A DNA stretch of 51,154 nt from Deltaproteobacteria bacterium (GCA_005879315.1 VBLC01000066.1:1-51154), one strand, 5' to 3'. Shown: positions 35,601 through 43,596, numbered from the stretch's first letter. Translations and numbers: made by a program. Notes: generated by a model not told the origin, from the sequence alone.

Positions 35601-35640
35601 GACCGTGCAGTTGGTCCATGAGCAAGGCCAACATGACTGA
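32605..35640 (+). CDS. uncharacterised exported 1,011-residue protein, probable (alpha/alpha)6 glycoside hydrolase
   Basis: It starts at ATG 32605 (ATGA overlap) with a signal peptide of about 20 residues (LMLAVLLESAPAAAG). Residues about 22-175 look like a beta-sandwich carbohydrate-binding domain (FALRVRIKGRGGVNDFQLKL). Residues about 185-280 resemble a discoidin/F5-8C domain (VRRVNYDVLASPDARRW). After a central beta region (about 290-545), residues about 550-920 form a helical domain with six-hairpin-glycosidase signatures: YARFWIRDGAMMAAG (Asp592), ENDSHGEYLYAVAE (Glu640, Asp642, Glu646), SYWDDFWALRGY (Asp721, Asp722) and DMPHAWVASDY (Asp884). A beta tail ends it. I cannot assign a GH family. 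Placed between transporter and phosphorylase, a role in trimming or debranching the glucan in the periplasm or at the surface is inferred. Confidence 0.75.
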   Translation: MIAAPLMLAVLLESAPAAAGERVIADARDASAWKALGSEQVEAALRRDADGSLCLEYDFRSVSGYAVMRRSMPVQWPRAFALRVRIKGRGGVNDFQLKLVDASGDNVWWVNRPGYVTPRALTDVTFKERHFSFAWGPTADKALARTETLELAVAAGRDRGKGALCIAEVGLKEREPDPAVWPEPLAHTRGRTLELDLLRLRELNGLVLQWPVPVRRVNYDVLASPDARRWTVLRRVRGSSGGFDALYLPESEARHLKIRALDAAAPLRVDLRDSKTWPDFNAVLSELARHAPRGHVPRAFLGEQNYWALVGVAGGGERSGLLSEDGALELGRGGFSAEPAVLAGGQLVGWADVQIVHSLREGHLPMPEVHWRHGLFALDIAAAAEGRPSAPQILARYALTNTSGSVRAFTLLLAVRPWQVNPPQQFLNTPGGASRIDRMRWRAPRLTVNDGKELTFAEAPGRVTALPFAGGIDLRPLRDAQALHDLADEQGHASALLQWELMLQPGETRVLRWSAPLRADPGSAAVQPIDERMDQVAADWRARLGKMELTLPASSRQVVDTLRTAHAYILISRDRAALEPGTRSYARFWIRDGAMMAAGLLRLGELDAARDCVDWFAGFVFASGKVPCCVDARGADPVVENDSHGEYLYAVAEVWRHSRDKAFLARHWEVVQRVVAWLEGLRQSTRTAAFTAGNPASLRGLLPPSISHEGYSDKPAFSYWDDFWALRGYKDAVVIAQGLGQTARATQWAQWRDEFQAELAQSIEASAARFGMDAIAGAADRGDFDPTSTSVALDPAQARVSPQILKSTFEHYWQEARQRAEGTRPWKDYTPYELRNVGVLVRMGQPSRAHELLKFFMHDRRPEGWNQWAEVVLRNPREPAFLGDMPHAWVASDYLRSVLDMFAYQREEDDALVLGAGLSDEWIASGVAVKSMSTAQGALSYALTPSGSGIRLELAGGLLPPRGGVRFAWPLAGPLPRARHDGAELPWTGRELVLPRGPATVQLVHEQGQHD

Positions 35641-38600
35641 CATCCTCGGAGCTGAGCCGAGGCCCGTGCCCTCCGAGCCGCTGCGCCTCACCACTGCCGC
35701 CGGTCTGAGCCTGGAGCTCAACCGCGACGGCGGCGCACGACGCATCGAATTCGGCGGCGTCTCGGTGAATCTCTTCATGGGCAACGGCATGGAGCCCTCG
35801 CCTGCGAACGTGTGGCTGCGGCTGCACCGCGGCGCGAGGGTCGAGGCGGTGCCGCTGCTCGGGCCGCAGTCGCCTCTGCGGGGGCAAGCTTCGGCGAATG
35901 CCTTTGCAGCCTCGGGCGAATGGCAGGGCTTGCACATCGAGCTGCGCCTCGCCCTCGCCGAGGACCGGCCCACCTGGTGCTGGCAAGTGCGACTCGGGAA
36001 CCGCTCGCAGGAAGAGCTCCGCACGGATCTGATGTTCGGCCAGGACCTCGCGCTGGCGAGCTACGCCGTCGTCCGCCTGAACGAGTACTACGTCAGCCAC
36101 TACATCGACCTGAGCGGATGGGAGCACGCGCGCTGCGGCTGGGTGGTCGCCGCTCGGCAGAACCTCGCCCAGGCCGGCCGGCATCCCTGGGCCGTCATCG
36201 GCTCGCTCCGTCGCGGCGTCTCCTTCGCCACCGACGGCCTGCAACTCCATGGCCTCGCGCAGCGCTTGGGCGGCCTCCCAAGCGGGGTGTCGAACGGGTT
36301 GCCGGGACAGCGGCTGCAGCACGAGCACGCCCTCGCCGCTGTCCAGGACCAGGTCGTAGCGCTGGCGCCCGGCGCCCGCTCGTCGGGCGGCTTCTTCGTG
36401 GCGCTTCAGGCGGATCACCCGCTGGCCACCTCGGCGGAAGACCTCTCTGCCGTGGATGCCGCGCTCTCGTGGGCCGCCTCGCTCGAGCTGCCGCCCTCGA
36501 GCCCGGCCGCAGAGCACGAGCACTCCGGCGGCGGCGGCACGCTGTTCGCGACCGCCCCCATGCTCGAGTGCCGCGACCTGGAGGAGGCGGAGCTGCCGCG
36601 GTTCTTCGGCGCCGAGTGGCGCCACGAGGAGCGCGAGGGCGGCGAGCTGCTCTCGTTCTTCTGCGGCGAGAACGCCCATGTGGTGCTGCGCGCCAAGGAG
36701 GCGCGGACCCAGCGCCCGCACGGCCAATTATTGAGAACGGGGCAGGCCCGCGTGCCGGAGGACTCGTCATTGACCTCCACGGTCTGGATGGCGGGCGTCT
36801 TCCACTCCATGGTCACGCAGGGCCACGTCAGCATCAACCGGTTCCTCTCCGCCCAGCACAGTTGGTTGGGACTCTTCCGCTCGCATGGCCTGCGTTTGTT
36901 CGTGGAAGTTGACGGCTGCTGGCAGCTCCTCGGCGTGCCCTCGGCATTCGAGATGCGGCTCGACTCCTGCCGCTGGATCTACCGGCACGCCCGCGGCGTC
37001 ATCGAGGTGGTCAGCGGGGCGGAGTCCGGGAGGAATACCCTGAGCCTGCGGGCGCGCGTCCTCGATGGCCCGAAAGTGGCGTGGCTCTCGACGCTGCACC
37101 TGGCGCTGGGTGGCGACGACGGCAACTCCGCAACGTCTGTCGCCTGGCGCGTGCAAGGCAAGGAGGTCTTCGTCGGAGTTCCTGAGGGCGGTGAGCTGCA
37201 CGCGCGGTTCCCGGGCGGGGGCTTCGCCGTCGTGCTGCTCGAGGACGTGGCTCCCCTCGTCGTGCGGGGCGACGGGCGCCTGTTCACGGATGGCCGGTCA
37301 CGAGGGTTGCCCTTCCTTTGCGCGGAGAGCGAGGCTAGCAGTTCCTTTGGCCTGGAACTGTCCGGGAGGCTTCTGCCCGGCGCGCCATCTTCGCCCTTGC
37401 CGATCCTGCTGCCTTCGCTGCGAGCACCGGGGGAGACCGGCGCTGCGCGCGAGGTGCACCGCCTTGCGGAGATGCTCCCCTGGCTGCTGAACAATGCGCT
37501 GGTGCATTACCTCTCGCCCCGCGGGCTCGAGCAGTATTCCGGCGGAGGCTGGGGCACGCGCGACGTGTGCCAGGGTCCGCTGGAGATGTTGCTGGCGCTC
37601 GACTGCCCGGAGGCCGCCCGCGACCTGGTGCTTCGGGTGTTCGCCGCGCAGAACGCCGACGGCGACTGGCCGCAGTGGTTCCAGTTCATCGAGCGCGAGC
37701 GCGATCTGCGGGCGAGCGACTCGCACGGAGACATCGTCTTTTGGCCGCTGCTGGCATTGGCGCGCACCGTGCTGGGCACGGGCGATCATTCCCTGTTCGA
37801 CGCGCAGGTGCCCTTCCATGGCGGGCCCGGCGCCACCGAGGCAAAGGCGACGCTGCTGCAGCACGTGGAGCGCGCCCTCCAGGTCATCGCGCGACGCCGC
37901 GTGGCCGGCACCGCGCTGGCGGCGTACGGTCACGGCGACTGGAACGACTCCCTCCAGCCCGCCGACCCGTCCATGCGCGAGAGGCTGTGCAGCGCCTGGA
38001 CCGTGACGCTGCACCATCAGACCCTCGCCGCCATCGCCAAGGCCCTGCGGTTCGCAGGCCACCCGGATCGAGCCGCCATCCTGGAGGCCGAGACCCTCCG
38101 AATCCGGCACGACTTCCATCGACACCTGATGGCCGACGGTGTCATCGCTGGCTATGGAGTCTTCTCGGCGGGCGCCGCGGATGAGTTGCTGTTTCACCCG
38201 CGCGACCGCCAGACGGGCGTGCGCTACAGCCTGCTGCCCATGATGCACGCCATCCTCGAGGGCCTTTGCACGCCCGAAGAGGCCGCGGCGCATCTCAAGA
38301 TCATGCGCGAGTACCTCTGGGGCCCGGACGGAGCACGCCTGTTCGACCGCCCCCTGCCTTACCGCGGCGGCCCGGAGCGGCTTTTCCAGCGTGCGGAGAG
38401 CAGCGCCTTCTTCGGGCGCGAGATCGGCATCATGTACACGCATGCGCACCTGCGCTACGCGCAGATGCAAGCCCACGTCGGCGATGCACGGGGCCTGCTG
38501 CGCTCCTTGGCGCTGGCGCACCCGGTGCAGTTGCGCGAGCGATTGCCTCAGGCCAGCCTTCGCCAGTCGAACTGCTACTTCTCCAGCTCGGATGCTGCAT

Positions 38601-39016
38601 TTCGCGACCGGTACCAGGCGCAGAAGGAGTACGCGCAGGTGGCCGCAGGGAGGGTCGCGCTGGACGGCGGCTGGCGCGTGTATTCGAGCGGGCCGGGAAT
38701 CGCGCTCTCGCTCCTCGTGACCGGTCTGTTGGGAGTCCGCCGCGAGGGAGCCACTCTGGTCATCGACCCGGTGATCGCACCGGAGCTGAGCGGGCTGCGC
38801 GCGGAGCTGTCGGTGCTGGGGCGCCGGGTGCAAGTGGAAGTTCAGGTCGACAGACAGGGCTACTCGCCGCGGCTCATCACCCTCAACGGACGGCCGTTGG
38901 CGTTCACCCGCGCCGACAACCCATACCGCGCCGGCGGCGCGGCGATTCCGCTGGACGCCTGGACCGCGCATCGGCGCGCGGACGCGCCCGACCTCCTCCG
39001 CGTCGAGTTGGGCTAA
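35633..39016 (+). CDS. GH94 phosphorylase, probable 1,2-beta-oligoglucan phosphorylase
   Basis: 1,127 residues from ATG 35633, overlapping the previous stop by eight bases, with AAGG five bases upstream; ATG 35618 would add five residues. No signal peptide, so cytoplasmic. The C-terminal half is the GH94 catalytic barrel: GGWGTRDVCQGPLEMLLALD, DGDWPQWFQFIERERDLRAS, HGDIVFWPLLA, and AYGHGDWNDSLQPAD (DWND at 769-772), which carries the catalytic acid. Length near 1,100 and the HGDWNDSLQPAD form match 1,2-beta-oligoglucan phosphorylase rather than cellobiose or chitobiose phosphorylases (about 800). It would split sophoro-oligosaccharides with phosphate into glucose 1-phosphate. Substrate specificity is inferred from size, motif and the GH144 neighbour. 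Confidence 0.83.
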   Translation: MTDILGAEPRPVPSEPLRLTTAAGLSLELNRDGGARRIEFGGVSVNLFMGNGMEPSPANVWLRLHRGARVEAVPLLGPQSPLRGQASANAFAASGEWQGLHIELRLALAEDRPTWCWQVRLGNRSQEELRTDLMFGQDLALASYAVVRLNEYYVSHYIDLSGWEHARCGWVVAARQNLAQAGRHPWAVIGSLRRGVSFATDGLQLHGLAQRLGGLPSGVSNGLPGQRLQHEHALAAVQDQVVALAPGARSSGGFFVALQADHPLATSAEDLSAVDAALSWAASLELPPSSPAAEHEHSGGGGTLFATAPMLECRDLEEAELPRFFGAEWRHEEREGGELLSFFCGENAHVVLRAKEARTQRPHGQLLRTGQARVPEDSSLTSTVWMAGVFHSMVTQGHVSINRFLSAQHSWLGLFRSHGLRLFVEVDGCWQLLGVPSAFEMRLDSCRWIYRHARGVIEVVSGAESGRNTLSLRARVLDGPKVAWLSTLHLALGGDDGNSATSVAWRVQGKEVFVGVPEGGELHARFPGGGFAVVLLEDVAPLVVRGDGRLFTDGRSRGLPFLCAESEASSSFGLELSGRLLPGAPSSPLPILLPSLRAPGETGAAREVHRLAEMLPWLLNNALVHYLSPRGLEQYSGGGWGTRDVCQGPLEMLLALDCPEAARDLVLRVFAAQNADGDWPQWFQFIERERDLRASDSHGDIVFWPLLALARTVLGTGDHSLFDAQVPFHGGPGATEAKATLLQHVERALQVIARRRVAGTALAAYGHGDWNDSLQPADPSMRERLCSAWTVTLHHQTLAAIAKALRFAGHPDRAAILEAETLRIRHDFHRHLMADGVIAGYGVFSAGAADELLFHPRDRQTGVRYSLLPMMHAILEGLCTPEEAAAHLKIMREYLWGPDGARLFDRPLPYRGGPERLFQRAESSAFFGREIGIMYTHAHLRYAQMQAHVGDARGLLRSLALAHPVQLRERLPQASLRQSNCYFSSSDAAFRDRYQAQKEYAQVAAGRVALDGGWRVYSSGPGIALSLLVTGLLGVRREGATLVIDPVIAPELSGLRAELSVLGRRVQVEVQVDRQGYSPRLITLNGRPLAFTRADNPYRAGGAAIPLDAWTAHRRADAPDLLRVELG

Positions 39017-39029
39017 AGAGAGAGCCGAG

Positions 39030-40379
39030 ATGAACGATGATTACAACTTCCCCCAGCATTTCCTCTGGGGCGCGGCGACCGCGGCGTATCAGATCGAAGG
39101 CTCGCCGCTGAGCGACGGAGCCGGTCCGAGCATCTGGCACCGCTTCGCGCACACGCCCGGGAGGATGCGCAACGGCGACACGGGGGACGTGGCCTGCGAC
39201 CACTACCGGCGCTTCCGGGAGGACATCGCGCTGATGCGCGAGCTCGGGCTCAAGTCCTATCGGTTCAGCATCGCCTGGTCGCGCGTGTTCCCTGAGGGCA
39301 CCGGGGCGGTCAACGCAAAGGGGCTCGACTTCTACGAGCGCCTGGTGGACGAACTGCTCGCCCAGGGGATCGAGCCAATGGTCACGCTCTACCATTGGGA
39401 CCTCCCCGCTGCGCTGGACGATCGCGGTGGATGGCTCAACCCAGAGGTCGCGCGCTGGTTCGCCGAGTACTCGCGCGCGGTGTTCCGCCGGCTCGACGGT
39501 CGCGTCAAGCTGTGGGTCACCTTGAACGAGCCGTGGGTGGTGTCCGACGGCGGCTACCTGCACGGCACGCTGGCGCCGGGCCATCGCAGTCCCTTCGAGG
39601 CGCCGCGCGCTTCGCACAACTTGATGCTGGCGCATGCGGCGTCGGTCGCCGCCTACCGAGCCGAGGGACGGCACCGGATCGGCCTGGTCGTCAGCCTGGA
39701 GCCCAAGTATCCAGCGTCAGCGAGCGCGGAGGACTTGGCGGCGACGCTGCGCGCCGAAGCGTACATGAACCGTCAGTACCTCGACGCCGCGCTCCTCGGC
39801 CGGTACCCGGAGGAGCTCGCGGAGATCTTCGGCGAAGCCTGGCCCGACTGGAAGCCTGAGGAGGTGGCGTCCCTCCGGGTGCCCATCGATTTCCTGGGCG
39901 TCAATTACTACACGCGCAGCGTCACCCGCGCAGATGCGACGAGCTGGCCGCTGCGCGCCTCGGCCGTGCGCCAGGTCAACGCGACGCATACCGAGATGTC
40001 CTGGGAGGTCTTCGCCCAGGGGCTTCAGGACGCGCTGCTCTGGGTGAAGAAGCGCTACGGCGACGTACCGCTCTACGTCACCGAGAACGGCGCTGCGTTC
40101 TACGACCCGCCCCAGGCGCCGGCCGATGGCGTGCAAGACCCATTGCGCGTGGGCTATCTGCGCCAGCACTTGCGCGCCGTGTACGGCGCCATCGCGGCAG
40201 GTTGCGACGTGCGCGGCTACTTCGTCTGGTCCTTGCTGGACAATCTCGAATGGGCACTGGGCTACTCGATGCGCTTCGGTATCGTGCACGTCGACTTCGA
40301 ATCGCAGCGGCGAACGCCGAAGGCAAGCGCGCGCTTCTACTCCAAGGTGATCGCGACGAATGGACGTGGGCTCGGCTGA
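39030..40379 (+). CDS. GH1 beta-glucosidase
   Basis: 449 residues, normal length, no signal peptide, so cytoplasmic. N-terminal signature FLWGAATAAYQIEGSPLSDG. The acid/base is Glu167 in TLNEPW and the nucleophile is Glu352 in YVTENGAAF. It follows the GH94 gene by 13 bases. In this setting it most likely hydrolyses sophorose or other short beta-linked products that the phosphorylase leaves. GH1 enzymes are broad, so activity on other beta-glucosides is possible. Confidence 0.95.
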   Translation: MNDDYNFPQHFLWGAATAAYQIEGSPLSDGAGPSIWHRFAHTPGRMRNGDTGDVACDHYRRFREDIALMRELGLKSYRFSIAWSRVFPEGTGAVNAKGLDFYERLVDELLAQGIEPMVTLYHWDLPAALDDRGGWLNPEVARWFAEYSRAVFRRLDGRVKLWVTLNEPWVVSDGGYLHGTLAPGHRSPFEAPRASHNLMLAHAASVAAYRAEGRHRIGLVVSLEPKYPASASAEDLAATLRAEAYMNRQYLDAALLGRYPEELAEIFGEAWPDWKPEEVASLRVPIDFLGVNYYTRSVTRADATSWPLRASAVRQVNATHTEMSWEVFAQGLQDALLWVKKRYGDVPLYVTENGAAFYDPPQAPADGVQDPLRVGYLRQHLRAVYGAIAAGCDVRGYFVWSLLDNLEWALGYSMRFGIVHVDFESQRRTPKASARFYSKVIATNGRGLG

Positions 40380-40423
40380 GCGCCGTTCGTCATGTCTTCC
40401 AATCGTGACCCGCGAGGTCCGGC

Positions 40424-41113
40424 GTGAAGCACTTGGCCTTCTTCGTCTGCGCCGCACTAGGCTGCGTCCCTTTGACGAAGTCTCCGGAACCAGACTGGGC
40501 CGCCCTCGGCGTATACCGAACGGAGAATGCCCGGGTCGGCCTTCCCACCTCCGCGGAGAAGAGGGTGGTGTTCTTCGGGGATTCCATCACCGAGGCCTGG
40601 GTCTCCAAGGCTCCCGCTTTCTTCGAGGGCCACCAATACCTCGCACGCGGGATCGGCGGGCAGACCACCGCACAGATGCTGGTGCGCTTCCGCCAGGACG
40701 TGATCGCGCTGCGGCCACAGGCCGCGCTGATCCTGGCCGGGACCAACGACATCGCCGAAAACACGGGGCCCTACCGCCAGGAGGATACCCTCGGCCACCT
40801 GCAATCCATGGTCGAGCTGGCCATGGCCCATGGGATCCACGTGGTCCTCGCCTCGATCCTGCCGGCCCGCAACTACCGCTGGAGCCCGGGGCGCGAACCC
40901 GCTGGGAAGATCATCGCGCTCAACACCTTGCTCCGAGCCTATGCCGAGAAGAACGGGCTCGTTTATCTCGACTACCACGCCGCCATGGCCGATACCGACG
41001 GCGGCCTGAAAGCCAGTCTGTCGGAGGACGGCGTCCATCCCAATCGGGCCGGCTACGATCTGATGGGCCCGCTCGCCGAGCATGCCCTGCAGAAAGCGCT
41101 GGCTGCGAAGTAG
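40424..41113 (+). CDS. SGNH/GDSL-family lipase or carbohydrate esterase
   Basis: 229 residues from GTG 40424, with a GAGG about eight bases before it. The N-terminus is a lipoprotein-like signal (FVCAALGC, Cys14). All four SGNH blocks are present: FFGDSITEAW (Ser), GIGGQTTAQM (Gly), LAGTNDI (Asn) and EDGVHPNRAGY (Asp and His). This form resembles acetyl-esterase-like members that act on decorated sugars or polysaccharides. It lies 44 bases behind the GH1 gene in the same direction. It may be the last gene of the glucan operon and remove acyl substituents, but could be independent. Confidence 0.9.
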   Translation: MKHLAFFVCAALGCVPLTKSPEPDWAALGVYRTENARVGLPTSAEKRVVFFGDSITEAWVSKAPAFFEGHQYLARGIGGQTTAQMLVRFRQDVIALRPQAALILAGTNDIAENTGPYRQEDTLGHLQSMVELAMAHGIHVVLASILPARNYRWSPGREPAGKIIALNTLLRAYAEKNGLVYLDYHAAMADTDGGLKASLSEDGVHPNRAGYDLMGPLAEHALQKALAAK

Positions 41114-41204
41114 ATCTCGAGAGCCGAGGCTCTTGCGCCTTCCCTTGGCAACCTGCCTTCGACCCGGTATGAGCCCGAAAGTCGTTCGACGTGAAGGGAA
41201 CGCC

Positions 41205-41420
41205 ATGCTGCTGCTGACTGCGTTCATCGAAGTCGCTCCAAGCGATCGCGAAGCAATCCACGCCGCCCTCAGCGATGTCATCGCTTCCACGCGCGCCGAG
41301 GAAGGTTGTGAGGACTACGGTTGCTACGAGGCATGGATGAACGTGGCCGGACCGAAGATGAAGTCCGCGCGTGGGTTCCTCTATGACGTCGCCTCGTCGA
41401 CGGAACTGAGGCCTCGGTAG
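41205..41420 (+). CDS. short antibiotic-biosynthesis-monooxygenase (ABM)-like protein, probably truncated
   Basis: 71 residues from ATG 41205 with a GAAGGGA seven bases upstream. The first 45 residues match the start of an ABM-fold domain (LTAFIEVAPSDREAIHAALS, then EEGCEDYGCYEAW). After that the sequence (MNVAGPKMKSARGF) no longer follows the usual beta-strand and end, and the protein is about 25 residues shorter than the family. Either a degenerate copy or a fused stub. It leads the alcohol-dehydrogenase cluster by 35 bases. Confidence 0.5.
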   Translation: MLLLTAFIEVAPSDREAIHAALSDVIASTRAEEGCEDYGCYEAWMNVAGPKMKSARGFLYDVASSTELRPR

Positions 41421-41455
41421 AGCCGATGAGCCTCATGTACGCAGGAGAGACAGAA

Positions 41456-42505
41456 ATGCAAAAGATCCGCGCCTGGGCCGCTCCCGCTGCCGGCAAGCCG
41501 CTCGCCCCGATGACCATCGAGCGCCGCGAGCCCGGACCGCGCGACGTCGTCCTCGAGATCCTGTTCTGTGGCGTGTGCCACTCCGACATCCACCAAGCCC
41601 GCGACGAGTGGTCGGGCGGCCTCTTCCCGATGGTTCCTGGCCACGAGATCGTCGGGCGGGTCAGCAAGCTTGGCGGCCAGGTCACCAGGTTCAAGGTCGG
41701 CGACTTCGCCGGCGTGGGCTGCCTCGTCGACTCTTGCCGCTCTTGCGCTCCGTGCGCTGACGGGCTCGAGCAGTTCTGCGCGAAGGGCGCGGCCTTCACC
41801 TACAACAGCACGGAGATGGATCGGAAGACGCGGACGTACGGCGGCTACTCGACCCGGATCGTGGTGGACGAGCGGTACGTACTCCGCATCCCTGCCAACC
41901 TCGACCCGGCGGCCGCTGCCCCGCTCCTTTGCGCCGGCATCACCACGTACTCACCCTTGAAGCAGTTCAACTGCAAGAAGGGCGACAAGGTCGGCGTCGT
42001 CGGCCTCGGCGGGCTGGGTCACATGGCCGTGAAGCTCGCGGCGTCGATGGGCGCGGAGGTGACGATGCTCAGCACCTCGAAGTCGAAGGAGGCCGACGCG
42101 CGCAGACTCGGCGCCTCGGGTTTCGAGATCACCCGCGACGAAAGGACGTTCGAGAAGCTCGCCGGCCGCTTCGACCTGATCATCGACACCATCTCGGCGC
42201 CGCACGACTACAACAAGTACCTCGGCATGCTCCGCGTGCAGCGCACGATGGTCGTCGTCGGCGTGCCACCCGAGCCGACGCCGCTGCACGCCTTCACGCT
42301 CATCGGAGGCAACCGGCGGCTGGCGGGCTCGATGATCGGCGGCATCGCCGAGACGCAAGAGATGCTCGACCACTGCTCGAAGCACGGGATCGTCTCGGAC
42401 GTCGAGATCATCCCCATCGAGAAGATCAACGAAGCGTACGAGCGCGTGCTCCGGAGCGACGTCCGCTACCGGTTCGTCATCGACATCGCCAGCTTGCGGG
42501 GCTGA
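41456..42505 (+). CDS. zinc-dependent NAD(P) alcohol dehydrogenase (YahK/CAD-like)
   Basis: 349 residues, medium-chain zinc alcohol dehydrogenase. Start ATG 41456 has AGGAGA seven bases upstream. Catalytic zinc: Cys41 in CGVCHSDIH, His and Glu in VPGHEIVG, and a later Cys (LLCAGITTYSP). Structural zinc: four Cys in VDSCRSCAPCADGLEQFC. The coenzyme fold is VGVVGLGGLGHMAVKLA. This subgroup reduces a wide range of aldehydes with NADPH. It starts a run with 15-base gaps to the next two genes. Confidence 0.94.
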   Translation: MQKIRAWAAPAAGKPLAPMTIERREPGPRDVVLEILFCGVCHSDIHQARDEWSGGLFPMVPGHEIVGRVSKLGGQVTRFKVGDFAGVGCLVDSCRSCAPCADGLEQFCAKGAAFTYNSTEMDRKTRTYGGYSTRIVVDERYVLRIPANLDPAAAAPLLCAGITTYSPLKQFNCKKGDKVGVVGLGGLGHMAVKLAASMGAEVTMLSTSKSKEADARRLGASGFEITRDERTFEKLAGRFDLIIDTISAPHDYNKYLGMLRVQRTMVVVGVPPEPTPLHAFTLIGGNRRLAGSMIGGIAETQEMLDHCSKHGIVSDVEIIPIEKINEAYERVLRSDVRYRFVIDIASLRG

Positions 42506-42520
42506 GCAGGAGAAACGGAA

Positions 42521-43162
42521 ATGCGCGTCGGCATCCTCGGCTCGGGGCTGATGGGCGGCAAGCTCGGCACGCTCTTCGCGCGCGCGGGGCATGAGGTGGT
42601 GTTCAGCTACGCGCGCAGCGAGGAGAAGCTGAGGACGCTCGCGCGCAAGGCTGGCGGCAGCGCGCGCGCTGGGACGCCACACGACGCTGCGCGGGACGCG
42701 GACGCAGTTCTCTTCGCCGTGCACTGGTCGCGATCCGACGACGTGCTCAGCCAGGCCGGCGATCTCAAAGGCAAGGTCATCGTGACCTGCTCGCTGCCGA
42801 TGAACGACGGCGACACCGGCCTCGTCGTCGGCCTCACGTCCTCGGGCGCCGAAGAGCTGGCGAAGAAAGCGCGAGGCGCGCAGGTCGTCTGCGCCTTCAA
42901 CACCGTTCCGAGCGAGGTGCTGTTCGGCGTGTACGAGGCGCGAGAAAAGGCACCGCGGCCGAGTCTCGTCTACTGCGGGGACGACGCGCGCGGGAAGAAG
43001 GTCGCCGCGTCGCTCATCCGCGACGTCGGCTTCGAGCCCGTCGATGCCGGACCGTTGCGCATCGCCCGCTACACCGAACCGTTCGCGCTCCTCATGGCAG
43101 AGCTGGCGTACGGAGGGCGCGGCGGCCCCGAGCTCGCGTATCGATTCGAACGGTTCCGCTGA
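42521..43162 (+). CDS. NADPH-dependent F420 reductase-like oxidoreductase
   Basis: A 213-residue Rossmann protein with GILGSGLMGGKLGTLFARAG at residues 4-23 and ARSEEKLRTL behind the second strand, which favours NADP. Further family marks are DAVLFAVHWS, AQVVCAFNTVPSEVL and VYCGDD. Related proteins include F420:NADP oxidoreductases and simple imine or ketone reductases; F420 use is not shown here. It sits 15 bases after the alcohol dehydrogenase and 15 before the cupin. Confidence 0.87.
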   Translation: MRVGILGSGLMGGKLGTLFARAGHEVVFSYARSEEKLRTLARKAGGSARAGTPHDAARDADAVLFAVHWSRSDDVLSQAGDLKGKVIVTCSLPMNDGDTGLVVGLTSSGAEELAKKARGAQVVCAFNTVPSEVLFGVYEAREKAPRPSLVYCGDDARGKKVAASLIRDVGFEPVDAGPLRIARYTEPFALLMAELAYGGRGGPELAYRFERFR

Positions 43163-43177
43163 CGAAGGAGCCTGCAG

Positions 43178-43591
43178 ATGGAGATCAAACCGAACGGCTC
43201 ACAGCCCTCGGGAAAAGGCCCGGCTGCGAACTTCACCGGCAGCGTGCGCGTCGATCCTCTGTTCCAGGCGCCCGCCCCTGCGCGGGGGTTCGGCGCCAGC
43301 GTCACGTTCGAGCCCTGCGCGCGCACCGCGTGGCACACGCATCCGCTCGGCCAGACGCTGATTGTCACGGCCGGGTGCGGCCTCGTCCAGAGCTGGGGAG
43401 GCCCGGTCCAAAAGATCCGGCCCGGCGACGTCGTTTGGTGCCCACCGAAAGAGAAGCATTGGCACGGCGCGACGCCGAACACGGCAATGACGCACATCGC
43501 GATCGTGGAGGTGCTCGACGGGAAGGCCGTCGACTGGATGGAGAAGGTCAGCGACGAGCACTACCAGGCCGCAGCTGATTCTGCGGAGTGA
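43178..43591 (+). CDS. cupin-domain protein
   Basis: A 137-residue single-cupin protein. Motif 1 is [19 protein letters not shown] (two His and Gln) and motif 2 is [20 protein letters not shown] (a His). These could bind a metal. This form resembles small quercetinase/mandelonitrile-lyase-like cupins often annotated with carboxymuconolactone decarboxylase-type neighbours. It ends the redox run; its stop overlaps a GTG frame that leads into a CobW relic. Confidence 0.88.
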   Translation: MEIKPNGSQPSGKGPAANFTGSVRVDPLFQAPAPARGFGASVTFEPCARTAWHTHPLGQTLIVTAGCGLVQSWGGPVQKIRPGDVVWCPPKEKHWHGATPNTAMTHIAIVEVLDGKAVDWMEKVSDEHYQAAADSAE

Positions 43592-43596
43592 AGACC

